Positions 33,971-42,469 of a DNA stretch of 64,000 nt are shown here, one piece after another. Under the pieces are notes generated by a model. The model was given only the letters and a program-made list of their open reading frames with translations. It made no database searches and was not told the DNA's origin. Positions within the stretch are counted from its first letter, which is position 1, and the number at the start of each line of letters is the position of its first letter. The translations under genes and the position numbers were made by a program. This DNA is from Burkholderiales bacterium (GTDB taxonomy: Bacteria > Pseudomonadota > Gammaproteobacteria > Burkholderiales > WYBJ01): contig JALHQN010000005.1 in assembly GCA_022841915.1 (NCBI GenBank), positions 1 to 64,000 of the forward strand. The letters run 5' to 3'.

Positions 33971-34807
33971 CTAATCGAAGAAAGCGAAAGTGCGGGTTTC
34001 GATGCTCTCCCGGGCAGGCGCGTCGGCCGGGCTCGTCGGATCGTCGAAGGCGCTGTGCGCGGTGAAGCGCGAGGTCTTGCTCGTATCGGAATCGAACACC
34101 TTGAACACCAGTGCCTCGTTGCGGTTCATGCGCGGAAAGTAGAACCACTCGTGGGCCGGGTTGTGGGAGATCTGATAGATCTCTCCGGTGCGATCCTTGT
34201 AGCGCCGCTGCAGCAGCACGAAGCCCTGTCGCGGGATGCTGCGGCCATCGCAGATGCCGAGCGGGTCGGTCATCACGACACCGCGGATCGGGCGCCAGAC
34301 CTGGATGATGGCCCAGCGCTTGCGCATGCGCCGCTGCGCTTCTTCATGACCCACGATGTCGCGCAGGCGCTTGGGCGCGGAGTCTTCCGTGTAATCGTTG
34401 TGCACGCTCTTGACCGGCGGGCGGGCACCCGTCGCTTGTTGCGCCGCTTCGTCCCCGACGCGCACGGTGTGGTCGAAGACGATCACCTCGGCCGCACCGC
34501 AGTGCTGTTGGATGAGGGCGCGTACTTCCGCATCGTAGACGCGAGTGCGTTCGAGTTCGTCGGTGAAGTCCACGACTCGGGTCGGGTGGTCGACGAAGAT
34601 GAAGCCATGGGTGTCGAGATCGAATTTGTGACGCGAGGGGCGACCGTCGCGCACGGTCATCTCGTGGCGTCGGAACTGCGGCAGCACCGCCTGATGTTCC
34701 ATCTCGGGCCAGTCGATGTAGCGCACGAGGGGGACACCGGTGTCGATCACGTAGTTGAAATGGGCACGCAGAGTATTGGTAGACGGTTTCTCGGCAGCGA
34801 TCTGCAT
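33971..34807 (-). CDS. CmcJ/NvfI family oxidoreductase
   Basis: 278-residue protein of the CmcJ/NvfI group, named after a cephamycin-biosynthesis protein and a fungal Fe/2-oxoglutarate isomerase. Likely iron ligands are His136 and Asp138 (VHNDYTEDSAP) and His251 (RFTAHSAF), with an arginine just before it. ATG at 34807 has GGAG upstream. It leads an operon with an AP-superfamily hydrolase and diverges from an SDR - MmgE/PrpD pair over 250 bases. In bacteria outside antibiotic producers the role of this family is not established; oxidation of a side chain before hydrolysis would fit. Confidence 0.82.
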   Translation of the reverse strand: MQIAAEKPSTNTLRAHFNYVIDTGVPLVRYIDWPEMEHQAVLPQFRRHEMTVRDGRPSRHKFDLDTHGFIFVDHPTRVVDFTDELERTRVYDAEVRALIQQHCGAAEVIVFDHTVRVGDEAAQQATGARPPVKSVHNDYTEDSAPKRLRDIVGHEEAQRRMRKRWAIIQVWRPIRGVVMTDPLGICDGRSIPRQGFVLLQRRYKDRTGEIYQISHNPAHEWFYFPRMNRNEALVFKVFDSDTSKTSRFTAHSAFDDPTSPADAPARESIETRTFAFFD

Positions 34808-35001
34808 GGGCGTCTCCACGGGGGTGTCTGTAGGAAGCAAATCCGCCAGGGCTCCTCGCAACGTCGAGAGACGGAGCAAACGACACCGTCCCCGCACCTC
34901 CAGCGCCTGGTCGGGATATGGCGACGATCATAGCCACATTTGGCGGCGCGCGAACAGTCCCCCGATGAACCGATGCGCGCTGCCGATCCTCCGCACCGAC
35001 A

Positions 35002-35030
35002 CACCAGCGCTCAAAGGGATTATGCTGGTG
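35002..35030. promoter_or_regulatory. 7-bp inverted repeat before SDR gene
   Basis: CACCAGC and GCTGGTG are separated by 15 bases, ending 27 bases before the SDR start at 35058. A TATGCT inside the repeat (35021-35026) could be a -10 element. Position fits an operator controlling the SDR-PrpD transcript. Confidence 0.35.
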
Positions 35031-35057
35031 CCACCACAACCGGCTGGAGGAGATGCG

Positions 35058-35876
35058 ATGGATCTGGGACTTCGCGGCAAGCGCGCAATCGTGACCGGCG
35101 GCAGCCTGGGCATAGGCAAGGCCATTGCGCTCGAACTGGCGCGGGAGGGCGTGGATGTCGCCATCGTCGCTCGCAACCCGGAGCGGCTGGAAGCCGCGGC
35201 GCGCGAGCTCAGCGCGCAAACAGGTCAGCGGGTCATCGGCCTCAGTGCCGATGTGACGAGCCGGGAGCAAGTCGATGCGATGGTCGCGCGGGCGGCCGAG
35301 CAGCTCGGCGGCTTGCACATACTCGTCAACAGCGGCTCGCCTCCGGGCGGTTCGAAAACGGCCATCGGGCCGATCGAAAGCCTGATCGACGAAGAATTGC
35401 TGCACGACTTCGACGTCAAGTACATGGGGGCGCTGCGGTGCGCGCGGGCCGCCATTCCCTTCCTCAAGCAGCAGGGCTGGGGACGCATCATCAACGTGAG
35501 CGGCATCAATGCGCGCAACGCGGGCAATCTGAGCGGCGGCGCGCGCAATACCTCGCTGGTGCATTTCACCAAGACGCTCGCCGTGCAGCTCGGGCGCTTC
35601 GGCATCACGGTGAACTGCATCCATCCCGGCACGACGCGCACCGAGCGCACGGCGAGCCTCCTGGCGGAGCAGGCGGCCAAGGCGGGTATCACCGTGCAGG
35701 AGGTCGAGCAACGCAACTTCGCCCCCGATTCGCCGCGCGGCAATGCGATCTGCCGCATGGTCGATGCGGCCGAAGTGGCCTATGTCGCAGCGTTTCTCGC
35801 TTCGGAGAAATCGTGGGCGATCAGCGGCGAACTCGTGGTGGCCAGCGGCGGCGCGGGTCGCTCGGTCTTCTACTGA
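35058..35876 (+). CDS. SDR family protein lacking Tyr-x-x-x-Lys
   Basis: 272-residue Rossmann SDR. The cofactor loop TGGSLGIGKA (13-22) and NSGSP (91-95) are present, and Ser148 lies in INVSGI. The catalytic YxxxK is missing: aligned on the helix SLVHFTKTLA, the Tyr position is Gly160 and the Lys position Asn164 (segment SGGARNTS). A tail of about 40 residues after residue 200 is longer than usual. The ATG at 35058 is used; an overlapping ATG at 35053 is out of frame. The stop is one base before the MmgE/PrpD start, so they are co-expressed and may act on the same metabolite. Confidence 0.83.
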   Translation: MDLGLRGKRAIVTGGSLGIGKAIALELAREGVDVAIVARNPERLEAAARELSAQTGQRVIGLSADVTSREQVDAMVARAAEQLGGLHILVNSGSPPGGSKTAIGPIESLIDEELLHDFDVKYMGALRCARAAIPFLKQQGWGRIINVSGINARNAGNLSGGARNTSLVHFTKTLAVQLGRFGITVNCIHPGTTRTERTASLLAEQAAKAGITVQEVEQRNFAPDSPRGNAICRMVDAAEVAYVAAFLASEKSWAISGELVVASGGAGRSVFY

Positions 35877-35877
35877 G

Positions 35878-37242
35878 ATGGCGAGCACCAGGACGCTTGC
35901 CGAGGATCTGGCGGCGCTCGTAACGAGCACTCGGGCGGAAGATTTGCCGCCGCTGGCGTACGAACGTGCCTGCATGTCGATGGCCAGCACGCTCGCCAGT
36001 GCGGCCATGGGTGCGGGCATCGAATCCTCACGCATCATTAGAGCGCTGGCGCACGAGCACGCAGGCACGCCCGAGGCCACGGTGTGGTTCGACGCGGGGC
36101 GGCGCCTGCCCGTCGCCGAGGCCGCGCGGGTCAATGCCGTCATGAGCGATGCGGCGGCCTCGGACGACAGCGATCTGCGCAACATCGCGCACATCGGCAC
36201 CATCGTCACCTCGACCTCGCTTGCCATGGCCGAGCGCAGCGGCGCATCGGGGCGCGATGTGCTGCATGCCATGGTGCTGGGGTACGAAGTCGCCGGGCGC
36301 ATCGACGAAGCGCTCACCCCCGGACGCAGCGACCGGGGCTTTCACAGCGCCATCGCCACGATCTTCAGCGGTGCGGTGGCAACCGGCACGCTGCTGCGAC
36401 TGACCCCCGAGCAGATGACGCATGCGATCGCGCTTGCCGCCACGTCGATCGGCGGGCTGCACGTATCCGCGAACACGAGTGTGGCGCGCGAATACCACGC
36501 GGGTCTCTCGGCCCTGCTCGGTATCCATGCCGCACTTGCGGCGAGCAAAGGCTTTCGGGCCGAGGCCAAGGTGCTGGAAATGCCCAAGGGCTTCTTCGCC
36601 GCTTATGGCGGCGCGCATCTGGAGGATGTGACCCGCGACTGGGGCAAATCGTGGGACATCGTCACCAACATGGCGATCAAGCTGGTGCCCGGCGGACATC
36701 CGCATCACGCTGCCGCCGAAGCTGCGGCCAACGCGGCTATCGCGGGCGATGTCGCCCCCGCGGATGTGGCGAGCATCATCGTTTCGGCGCCGAAGTATCG
36801 GACGCTGCCGGGGCCTGCGCATCCGACCGATCTGATCGAAGTCGCGCACAGTCCGCGCTACTTCATTGCCGCTGCGGTGGCCGATCGGGGCTTCGGCTGG
36901 ATCCACGCTGCTCCGGAGAAGGTGAGCGATCGGGTGATTGCTTCGTTGATCGACAAGATCGTATCGGACCCGACACCGCTGCCGTATCCCGACAGGTTTC
37001 CTCATCACCATGGCGCGACCGTCACGATCGTGCTCGAGGATGGTCGACGGTTCTCAGATCACGTCGATTTTCCGCGCGGCTCCGGCCCGAGGGGGATCGA
37101 GTGGGCCGACGTGGATGCGAAGTACCGAACGCTCATGCCGCTGAGCGGCCTGGCGCAGCAGAACATCGAGACGAGCCTCGAGTTGCTGCATGGGTTCGAA
37201 AAGGTCGAGCGCGTGCAGGCCTTGACGACACTGCTGGGCTGA
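35878..37242 (+). CDS. MmgE/PrpD family protein
   Basis: 454-residue MmgE/PrpD member, distinct from the one at 4332. Family-like pieces are DSDLRNIAHIGTIV (in place of the usual HxxDxxD segment), GRDVLHAMVLGYEVAGR and the lid-domain KLVPGGHPHHAAAEAA. The His-rich GGHPHH differs from the YPCC-type segment of the first copy, so the substrate is probably different. It begins one base after the SDR stop and is the last gene of the rightward unit, ending at a hairpin. Likely a hydratase/dehydratase, decarboxylase or epimerase for a small polycarboxylate. Confidence 0.87.
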   Translation: MASTRTLAEDLAALVTSTRAEDLPPLAYERACMSMASTLASAAMGAGIESSRIIRALAHEHAGTPEATVWFDAGRRLPVAEAARVNAVMSDAAASDDSDLRNIAHIGTIVTSTSLAMAERSGASGRDVLHAMVLGYEVAGRIDEALTPGRSDRGFHSAIATIFSGAVATGTLLRLTPEQMTHAIALAATSIGGLHVSANTSVAREYHAGLSALLGIHAALAASKGFRAEAKVLEMPKGFFAAYGGAHLEDVTRDWGKSWDIVTNMAIKLVPGGHPHHAAAEAAANAAIAGDVAPADVASIIVSAPKYRTLPGPAHPTDLIEVAHSPRYFIAAAVADRGFGWIHAAPEKVSDRVIASLIDKIVSDPTPLPYPDRFPHHHGATVTIVLEDGRRFSDHVDFPRGSGPRGIEWADVDAKYRTLMPLSGLAQQNIETSLELLHGFEKVERVQALTTLLG

Positions 37243-37253
37243 CGCGCTCGATG

Positions 37254-37287
37254 CGGGCGGGCGACAGCAAGCGCTGCAACCCGCCCG
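37254..37287. terminator. Two-tier hairpin between convergent genes
   Basis: CGGGCGGG (37254-37261) pairs with CCCGCCCG (37280-37287) and encloses CAGC/GCTG (37265-37276). It lies between the MmgE/PrpD and quinone oxidoreductase genes. Confidence 0.5.
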
Positions 37288-37335
37288 TACCGTGCCTGTG
37301 GGTGCTCAGCGTAGCCCGCAAGCAGGAGAGTGCGA

Positions 37336-38316
37336 TCAGCCTTCGTTCACCAACACCACCTTGCCGGCGACTTTCCGGGTCATCAGCGCAGTCAGGGCAT
37401 CGGCCGCTTGCTCGATCGGATACTTGCCCGAGATGTGCGGCTTGATCTTGCCCTCGGCGACCCACTTCCAGATCTGATCGACGTTGGCGCGATGATGGGC
37501 CGGATCGCGCTTGGAGAAGGCGCCGACCCAGACGCCGACCACGCTGCAGCCTTTGATCAGCGGCAGATTGAGGGGGATCTTGGGAATGTCGCCGGCGGCG
37601 AAGCCGATGACGAGAAAGCGCCCGCCCCACTTCATGTCGCGCAGGGCCAGTTCGGAGTACGAACCGCCCACCGGATCGTAGACGACATCGACGCCCTTGC
37701 CCTGGGTGATTTCCTTCACCCGCGCGCGCATGTCTTCCTGATCGTAGTTGATGGTCGCATCCGCACCGTGCTCGCGGCACACCGCGAGTTTCTCTTCGGT
37801 GGAAGCGCAGGCGATCACCTTCGCGCCCAGGATCTTGCCGATCTCGACCGCCGCGAGGCCGACGCCCCCGGATGCGCCGAGCACCAGCAGGGTTTCGCCC
37901 GCCTTGAGTTGGCCGCGGTCGACCAGTGCGTGATACGAGGTGCCGTACGCGTTGGACAGGCCTGCGGCACTGGCGAAATCGATCGAATCCGGAATGGCGG
38001 AGAGCTTCTCGGGATCGGCCAGCACTTCCTCGGCGAAGCCGCCGTAGCTCGTCTGGGCGCTGACGCGATCACCGACCTTCCAGCCCTGCACACCCGTGCC
38101 GACCGCCTTGATCACGCCCGTGACTTCACCGCCGGGGATGAAGGGCAGTTCCGGCTTGGTCTGGTACTTGTTCTGGATCAGCAGCGTGTCGGAGAACTTC
38201 ACGCTCGCCGCCCTCATGCCGACGAGCACCTTGCCCGGCTCGACTTCGAGTGCGGGGCGATCCTCGAGCACGAGCGACTCGGGCGGTCCCCAGGCCTTGC
38301 ATACCACGGCTTTCAT
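37336..38316 (-). CDS. NADPH:quinone oxidoreductase-like MDR protein
   Basis: 326-residue zinc-free medium-chain dehydrogenase/reductase of the quinone oxidoreductase type. Marks: N-terminal MKAVVCKAWGPPESL, FIPGGEVTGVI, the GSG-type cofactor loop LVLGASGGVGLAAVEIGK (about 145-162) and FAAGDIPKIPLNLPLIKG near the C-terminus, as in human zeta-crystallin-like and acrylyl-CoA reductase-like enzymes. It reduces an activated alkene or quinone with NADPH. The ATG at 38316 follows GGAGGAAG. It diverges from an amidase over 354 bases. Confidence 0.9.
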   Translation of the reverse strand: MKAVVCKAWGPPESLVLEDRPALEVEPGKVLVGMRAASVKFSDTLLIQNKYQTKPELPFIPGGEVTGVIKAVGTGVQGWKVGDRVSAQTSYGGFAEEVLADPEKLSAIPDSIDFASAAGLSNAYGTSYHALVDRGQLKAGETLLVLGASGGVGLAAVEIGKILGAKVIACASTEEKLAVCREHGADATINYDQEDMRARVKEITQGKGVDVVYDPVGGSYSELALRDMKWGGRFLVIGFAAGDIPKIPLNLPLIKGCSVVGVWVGAFSKRDPAHHRANVDQIWKWVAEGKIKPHISGKYPIEQAADALTALMTRKVAGKVVLVNEG

Positions 38317-38670
38317 TTGCTTGCTTCCTCCTTGCGATACGGGTCGAAGTCGAGACGAGCGATGGCGCCGCACCGAGCGGATACCTCGGGGAAGGGCTCA
38401 TCGGGAGAACGCGCGTTAACGCATCCGGAGCAGTGTCGCTCAGCGACGCGGCGACAGTCAATGACGAAGGTGTGCGCAGGGTGGCGCACGCCGTCGGGCT
38501 CGGCGGTTCGCTTCCCATCGGTTCGGGAGCACGCAACGACTTCCGATCGATGCGTGCTCGGTCGAGCCGAGCCGGACACGACGCGATCGGGCGCGAATTC
38601 CGGACACACGTCACTATAATCGATCGAGCTGAAGCCAGCGTTGGCCGTGTTCGAAATCCGGGAGAACTCC
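38317..38670. other. Divergent intergenic region
   Basis: 354 bases between quinone oxidoreductase and amidase genes, without a gene. Contains the palindrome GCGTTAACGC (38413-38422), a GTCGCT-C-AGCGAC dyad (38435-38447) and a consensus -10 near the amidase. The dyads lie nearer the leftward gene and may be its control sites. Confidence 0.4.
38615..38620 (+). promoter_or_regulatory. Consensus -10 element for amidase gene
   Basis: A perfect TATAAT stands 51 bases before the amidase ATG, followed by CGATCG. No good -35 exists at 16-18 bases, so an activator may be needed. Confidence 0.45.
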
Positions 38671-40074
38671 ATGCATGCGCCGTTGCATTACTTGACGATC
38701 ACCGAGGCCGCCGAGCGCATCCGCGCCGGTTCGCTGTCGCCTGTGGAACTGGTACAAGCCTGCCTGGATCGCGTCGCTGCGCTCGACGGCAAGCTGCACG
38801 CCTTCATCACGTTGACCGCCGAGCAGGCGCTGGCGCAAGCGCGCACGGCACACGAGGAAATCCGCGCGGGACGTTATCGAGGTCCGCTGCACGGCATACC
38901 GATCGCGCACAAGGACATTGTCTGCACCCGGGGCATACGCACCACGGCGCATTCCAATCAACTGCGCGACTGGGTGCCCGACGCGGATGCCACCGTCTAC
39001 ACGCGCCTGCAGGCGGCCGGCGCGATTTCGCTCGGCAAGCTCTCGTTGTGGGAGTTCGCCTACGGCAATCCGGGCGAGACGGTGGCATTTGCCCCTGCGC
39101 GCAATCCCTGGAACATCGCTTACAGCCCGGGCGGCTCGAGCAGCGGTTCGGGGGCGGCAGTCTCGGCCGGACTGTGCTTGGGGGCGACCGGCACCGACAC
39201 CGGCGGCTCGATACGCCATCCTGCCGCGGTCTGCGGGATCGTCGGCATGAAGCCGACCTTCGGGCGGGTCAGCGTGAACGGTGTGCTGCCGCTCGCGGCG
39301 AGTCTGGACCATGTTGGCCCGATGACTCGCACGGTGCGCGACAACGTGCTCATGCTGCAGGCGATGGCAGGGCACGATCCCGCCGATCCGACCTCGGCCG
39401 AAGCCCCGGTGCCGGACTTCGGCCAGCTGCTGGGGGCAGGCGTGCGCGGCTTGCGGCTGGGCGTGCCGCGCCAGTTCATCGCGTCGAATCCCCATGATGC
39501 CGAATGCATTGCAGCGTTCGACGAGGCGTTGCGTGTATTGCGCGAGCTGGGCGCCACGCTCGTCGATTTCGATTTCCCTGAAATCGGTCTTTCGGCCGAC
39601 CTCGGCACACGCATCCTGATCGCCGAGGCCTATGCGTATCACCGCGAGAATCTCGATCGGCATCCCGAGAAATTCGATCGGTCGCTGCGCGAACGCTTGC
39701 TGGCGGCAGCGACGCAGACCGATGCCCAGTTGCAGGAAGCCGAGGCGGTGCGGGTGGCCTTGAAGCGCAAGTATGCCGAGCTTTTCGCCGGTGGCGTGGA
39801 TGCCATCGTCAGCGTCGGCCGCGAAGCGATCTCCGACACCATGGCGGCCCTGAGCGGCAATCCGACGGCCAAGCGCGGCGGTTGCACTCGCATGTACAAC
39901 GTCTCGGGACTGCCGGCGCTGGTGATGCCGATGGGTTTCGGCGCGCACGGCATGCCGCTCGGTTTGCAGATCGCGGCCGATCGGTTTCGCGAGGACAGGA
40001 TCTACCAGATCGCCGCCGCCTATGAAGCGGCGACCGATTGGACGTCGCGGCATCCGCCGATCGAGGCGCAGTGA
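38671..40074 (+). CDS. Amidase signature family protein
   Basis: 467-residue amidase-signature hydrolase. The Ser-cisSer-Lys triad is visible: Lys81 in AHKDIV, a serine in YSPGGSSSGSG (156-158) and the nucleophile Ser180 in TGTDTGGSIRHPA. It hydrolyses an amide, possibly an aryl or alkyl amide; it could also be a GatA-like paralogue, but gatB/gatC are absent. The ATG at 38671 follows GGGAG. It is monocistronic and ends at two consecutive stem-loops. It could release carboxylic acids for the CoA-transferases and dehydratases nearby. Confidence 0.9.
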   Translation: MHAPLHYLTITEAAERIRAGSLSPVELVQACLDRVAALDGKLHAFITLTAEQALAQARTAHEEIRAGRYRGPLHGIPIAHKDIVCTRGIRTTAHSNQLRDWVPDADATVYTRLQAAGAISLGKLSLWEFAYGNPGETVAFAPARNPWNIAYSPGGSSSGSGAAVSAGLCLGATGTDTGGSIRHPAAVCGIVGMKPTFGRVSVNGVLPLAASLDHVGPMTRTVRDNVLMLQAMAGHDPADPTSAEAPVPDFGQLLGAGVRGLRLGVPRQFIASNPHDAECIAAFDEALRVLRELGATLVDFDFPEIGLSADLGTRILIAEAYAYHRENLDRHPEKFDRSLRERLLAAATQTDAQLQEAEAVRVALKRKYAELFAGGVDAIVSVGREAISDTMAALSGNPTAKRGGCTRMYNVSGLPALVMPMGFGAHGMPLGLQIAADRFREDRIYQIAAAYEAATDWTSRHPPIEAQ

Positions 40075-40078
40075 CGCC

Positions 40079-40102
40079 GGGATCCGCTGCATAGCGGATC
40101 CC
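40079..40102. terminator. Stem-loop after amidase gene
   Basis: GGGATCCGCT and AGCGGATCCC form a perfect 10-bp stem closed by a GCAT tetraloop, starting five bases after the stop codon of the amidase. Confidence 0.5.
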
Positions 40103-40135
40103 AGGCATACCCGTTGGAGCCAGGCGCAGAATCTC

Positions 40136-40160
40136 GCCGGGCAGCCGCCTGCCCGGCTTC
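40136..40160. terminator. Second stem-loop before SMP-30 gene end
   Basis: GCCGGGCAG and CTGCCCGGC form a perfect 9-bp stem with loop CCGC, followed by TTCTTC. Together with the first hairpin it separates convergent amidase and SMP-30 transcripts. Confidence 0.5.
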
Positions 40161-40194
40161 TTCACAGCATTGCGTCGCGTCTCTGCCACGCCCC

Positions 40195-41106
40195 CTAGGC
40201 GAAGTTGAGCTTCAATCCCGGCTCGGGCCATTGCATCACACCCAGGCAGCCGCTGTCGGACAAAGTGATGTAGGCGGTGCGCATATCGGCGCCGCCGAAG
40301 CACACGTTGGTCGGATAGATGTCCGGCATCTTCGCGGCGCGCACGACTTCACCGCTAGGTGAAATCTCCGTCAGATATCCCGTTCCCAGTGTCGCGCACA
40401 CCACGTTGCCGCTGGCCATGACGGCGAGACTGTCGAAGCGGGCGCGGCCGGGCAATCCGGCGATGAGCTGGCCGCTGTGCGGTGCGAACTCCGCTTTCGG
40501 CTTGAGTTTCCCGGGCCCCTGCACTTCGAATGTCCATAGACGCGCCCCCTCGGTATCGGCGACGTAGAGCGTCTTGCCATCGGGCGACAGGCCGCAGCCG
40601 TTGGGGGTGAGCATCGGATAGGCCAGTTCCACGATGCTCGAGCCATCGGGCAGTGCGTAGTAGACGCCGCCATGGTCGCGATGGTGGGCGTAGCGCTTGC
40701 CCATGTCGGTGAAGTAGAAGCCGCCCGCCTTGTCGAAGACGAGATCGTTCGGCGCCGAGAGCTTGCGACCGTTGACTTGCGTGTAGAGCAGCGTCGCGTG
40801 GCCGGTCTTGGGATCGATGCGCTGCACCGAGCCGTGGTGGTAGTTCGGATGCGGTGCGAGGCCCATAGAGTGGCCTTCGGCGTAGAGACTGCCGCCGTTG
40901 TTGCACAGGTAGAAGAAGCCGTCGGGCCCCAGGGCGAGTCCGTTCGGTCCGCCCCCGCACGGCGAGAAGAGGCTCGTCTTGCCATCGGGGGTGACTCGCG
41001 TGCAGCGCTGATTGCGGATCTCGGTGAGGACGATGGATCCGTCGGGGCATGCGACCGGGCCCTCGGGAAAGCCGAGTCCGGTGGCGAGTAGGGTGACATC
41101 TGTCAT
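40195..41106 (-). CDS. SMP-30/gluconolactonase family protein
   Basis: 303-residue six-bladed beta-propeller of the SMP-30/gluconolaconase/LRE type. Family residues: an early Glu in FPEGPV (metal ligand), SAPNDLVFD (Asn-Asp ligand pair near residue 118) and GLSPDGKTLYVADT. No signal peptide. These calcium- or zinc-dependent enzymes open sugar or other lactones. It is the last gene of a leftward unit with a 2-hydroxy-acid oxidase, an NHL-repeat protein and a Bug receptor. A lactone product or precursor of the hydroxy-acid oxidation is a reasonable substrate guess. Confidence 0.88.
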   Translation of the reverse strand: MTDVTLLATGLGFPEGPVACPDGSIVLTEIRNQRCTRVTPDGKTSLFSPCGGGPNGLALGPDGFFYLCNNGGSLYAEGHSMGLAPHPNYHHGSVQRIDPKTGHATLLYTQVNGRKLSAPNDLVFDKAGGFYFTDMGKRYAHHRDHGGVYYALPDGSSIVELAYPMLTPNGCGLSPDGKTLYVADTEGARLWTFEVQGPGKLKPKAEFAPHSGQLIAGLPGRARFDSLAVMASGNVVCATLGTGYLTEISPSGEVVRAAKMPDIYPTNVCFGGADMRTAYITLSDSGCLGVMQWPEPGLKLNFA

Positions 41107-41200
41107 GGGCGAGTTCCTCGTGGTGGACTGGGGACGTGTATCGGAGCGACCAGGATAGCGGTTTGGGCGCGCGCTGCGTATCGAGCGTCGGGGGCGGCTG

Positions 41201-42433
41201 TCAGGCCTGCTTCGTTTTCAAGAGCTCGATGCGTCCGGAATGGGCCGCAATGGCGAGCCGCTGCAACTCGGGCAGCGCCTCGCAGTACAGGTAATCCGGG
41301 CTCAAGTCCTCGATGCAGGTGCAGCCGAGCAGTGCAAGCACGCGACGCACCTCGGATCCCAGGATCTCGATCGCCCGTGCCGCACCGGGCGCACCGGCGG
41401 CGGCCACGCCGAACAGCGGCGCGCGGCCGACGAATACCATGTCCGCGCCGAGCGCCAGCGCCTTGACGATGTCCGAGCCACGGCGGAAACCGCTGTCGGC
41501 CATCACCGTGAACGCAGGGCCGACGGCGGCGCGGATCTGCGGCAGCACCTCGATCGGCGAGACTGCGCCATCGAGTTGGCGCCCGCCATGGTTCGACACG
41601 AAGATGCCGTCGGCGCCTGCTTCGCGCGCCGCAAGCGCATCGTCGGGACGCAGAATGCCTTTCACCAGCAGCTTGTGCGGCCACAGCTTGCGCAGCCAGC
41701 GCACATCGTCCCAGGTGAGGCAGTCGCGATGGGCGCGCGATTCGCTGCGGGATTTGGCGATGATCTTGCCGCCGACTTCGGTGTCGAGGTTGCGATAGCG
41801 TGGCACGCCGGAGTGCCAAAGCGTTCGGAACAGGACGTTGACGAGCCAGTCCGGATGGCGGATGCCGTCGATCATGTTCGACAGATTGAGCTTGAACGGC
41901 ACCGAGAATGCGTTGCGCTCGTTGTATTCGCGATTGGCCGGGACCGGGATGTCGGTGGTCATGACCAAGGCTTCGTACCCGGCATCACGCGCCCGCAATA
42001 CCAGGCGCTCGGCGGCCGCGCGGTCCTTGGACATGTACAGCTGAAACCACAAGGTGCCCCCTGCATCGCGGGCGACGTCCTCCATCGGCTCGAACGACGA
42101 CGTCGACAGCACGAACGGAATGCCGGCGGCCTTGGCGGCGCGCGCAATGGCGGTTTCCCCCCGATGGCAGTACAGCCCGGCAGCCCCGGTGGGCGCCACG
42201 CCGAAGGGCATGTCGAAGCTCTTGCCGAAGATCGTCGTTTTCGTGCTGCGGTTCGAGACATCGACGAGGGTGTGCGGGCGAAAGCGGATGCGCTCGAACA
42301 CGGTGCGGTTGTTGTCGAGCGTGACGAAGTCTTCCGCGCCGCCGGCCATGAAGTCGAATGCGACGCGAGGCACACGCTTCTGCGCGGCACGCCGCAAGTC
42401 GTCGATGTTCTGTATGCGGCGGTCGAGTTTCAT
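41201..42433 (-). CDS. FMN-dependent alpha-hydroxy-acid oxidizing protein
   Basis: 410-residue TIM-barrel flavoprotein of the L-lactate dehydrogenase / glycolate oxidase / mandelate dehydrogenase family. Catalytic His282 and Arg285 lie in SNHGGRQLDG, Lys258 is in LVKGIL, and the FMN region APTGAAGLYCHRGE is near residues 80-94. The MIDGIRHPDWLVN insert occurs where membrane-bound LldD/MdlB enzymes have their membrane segment. It would oxidise a 2-hydroxy acid to the 2-oxo acid and feed electrons to the respiratory chain. It starts 36 bases after the NHL protein gene in the same leftward unit. Confidence 0.9.
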   Translation of the reverse strand: MKLDRRIQNIDDLRRAAQKRVPRVAFDFMAGGAEDFVTLDNNRTVFERIRFRPHTLVDVSNRSTKTTIFGKSFDMPFGVAPTGAAGLYCHRGETAIARAAKAAGIPFVLSTSSFEPMEDVARDAGGTLWFQLYMSKDRAAAERLVLRARDAGYEALVMTTDIPVPANREYNERNAFSVPFKLNLSNMIDGIRHPDWLVNVLFRTLWHSGVPRYRNLDTEVGGKIIAKSRSESRAHRDCLTWDDVRWLRKLWPHKLLVKGILRPDDALAAREAGADGIFVSNHGGRQLDGAVSPIEVLPQIRAAVGPAFTVMADSGFRRGSDIVKALALGADMVFVGRAPLFGVAAAGAPGAARAIEILGSEVRRVLALLGCTCIEDLSPDYLYCEALPELQRLAIAAHSGRIELLKTKQA

Positions 42434-42469
42434 GAGAGGCCTCGGGTGGATGGGAGGGATGGCGGCGGT

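Noticed and set aside
34344-36317. A 657-codon leftward frame over the SDR/PrpD start region
   Set aside because: It joins antisense of two real genes with part of the CmcJ-like gene out of frame; no domain is visible.
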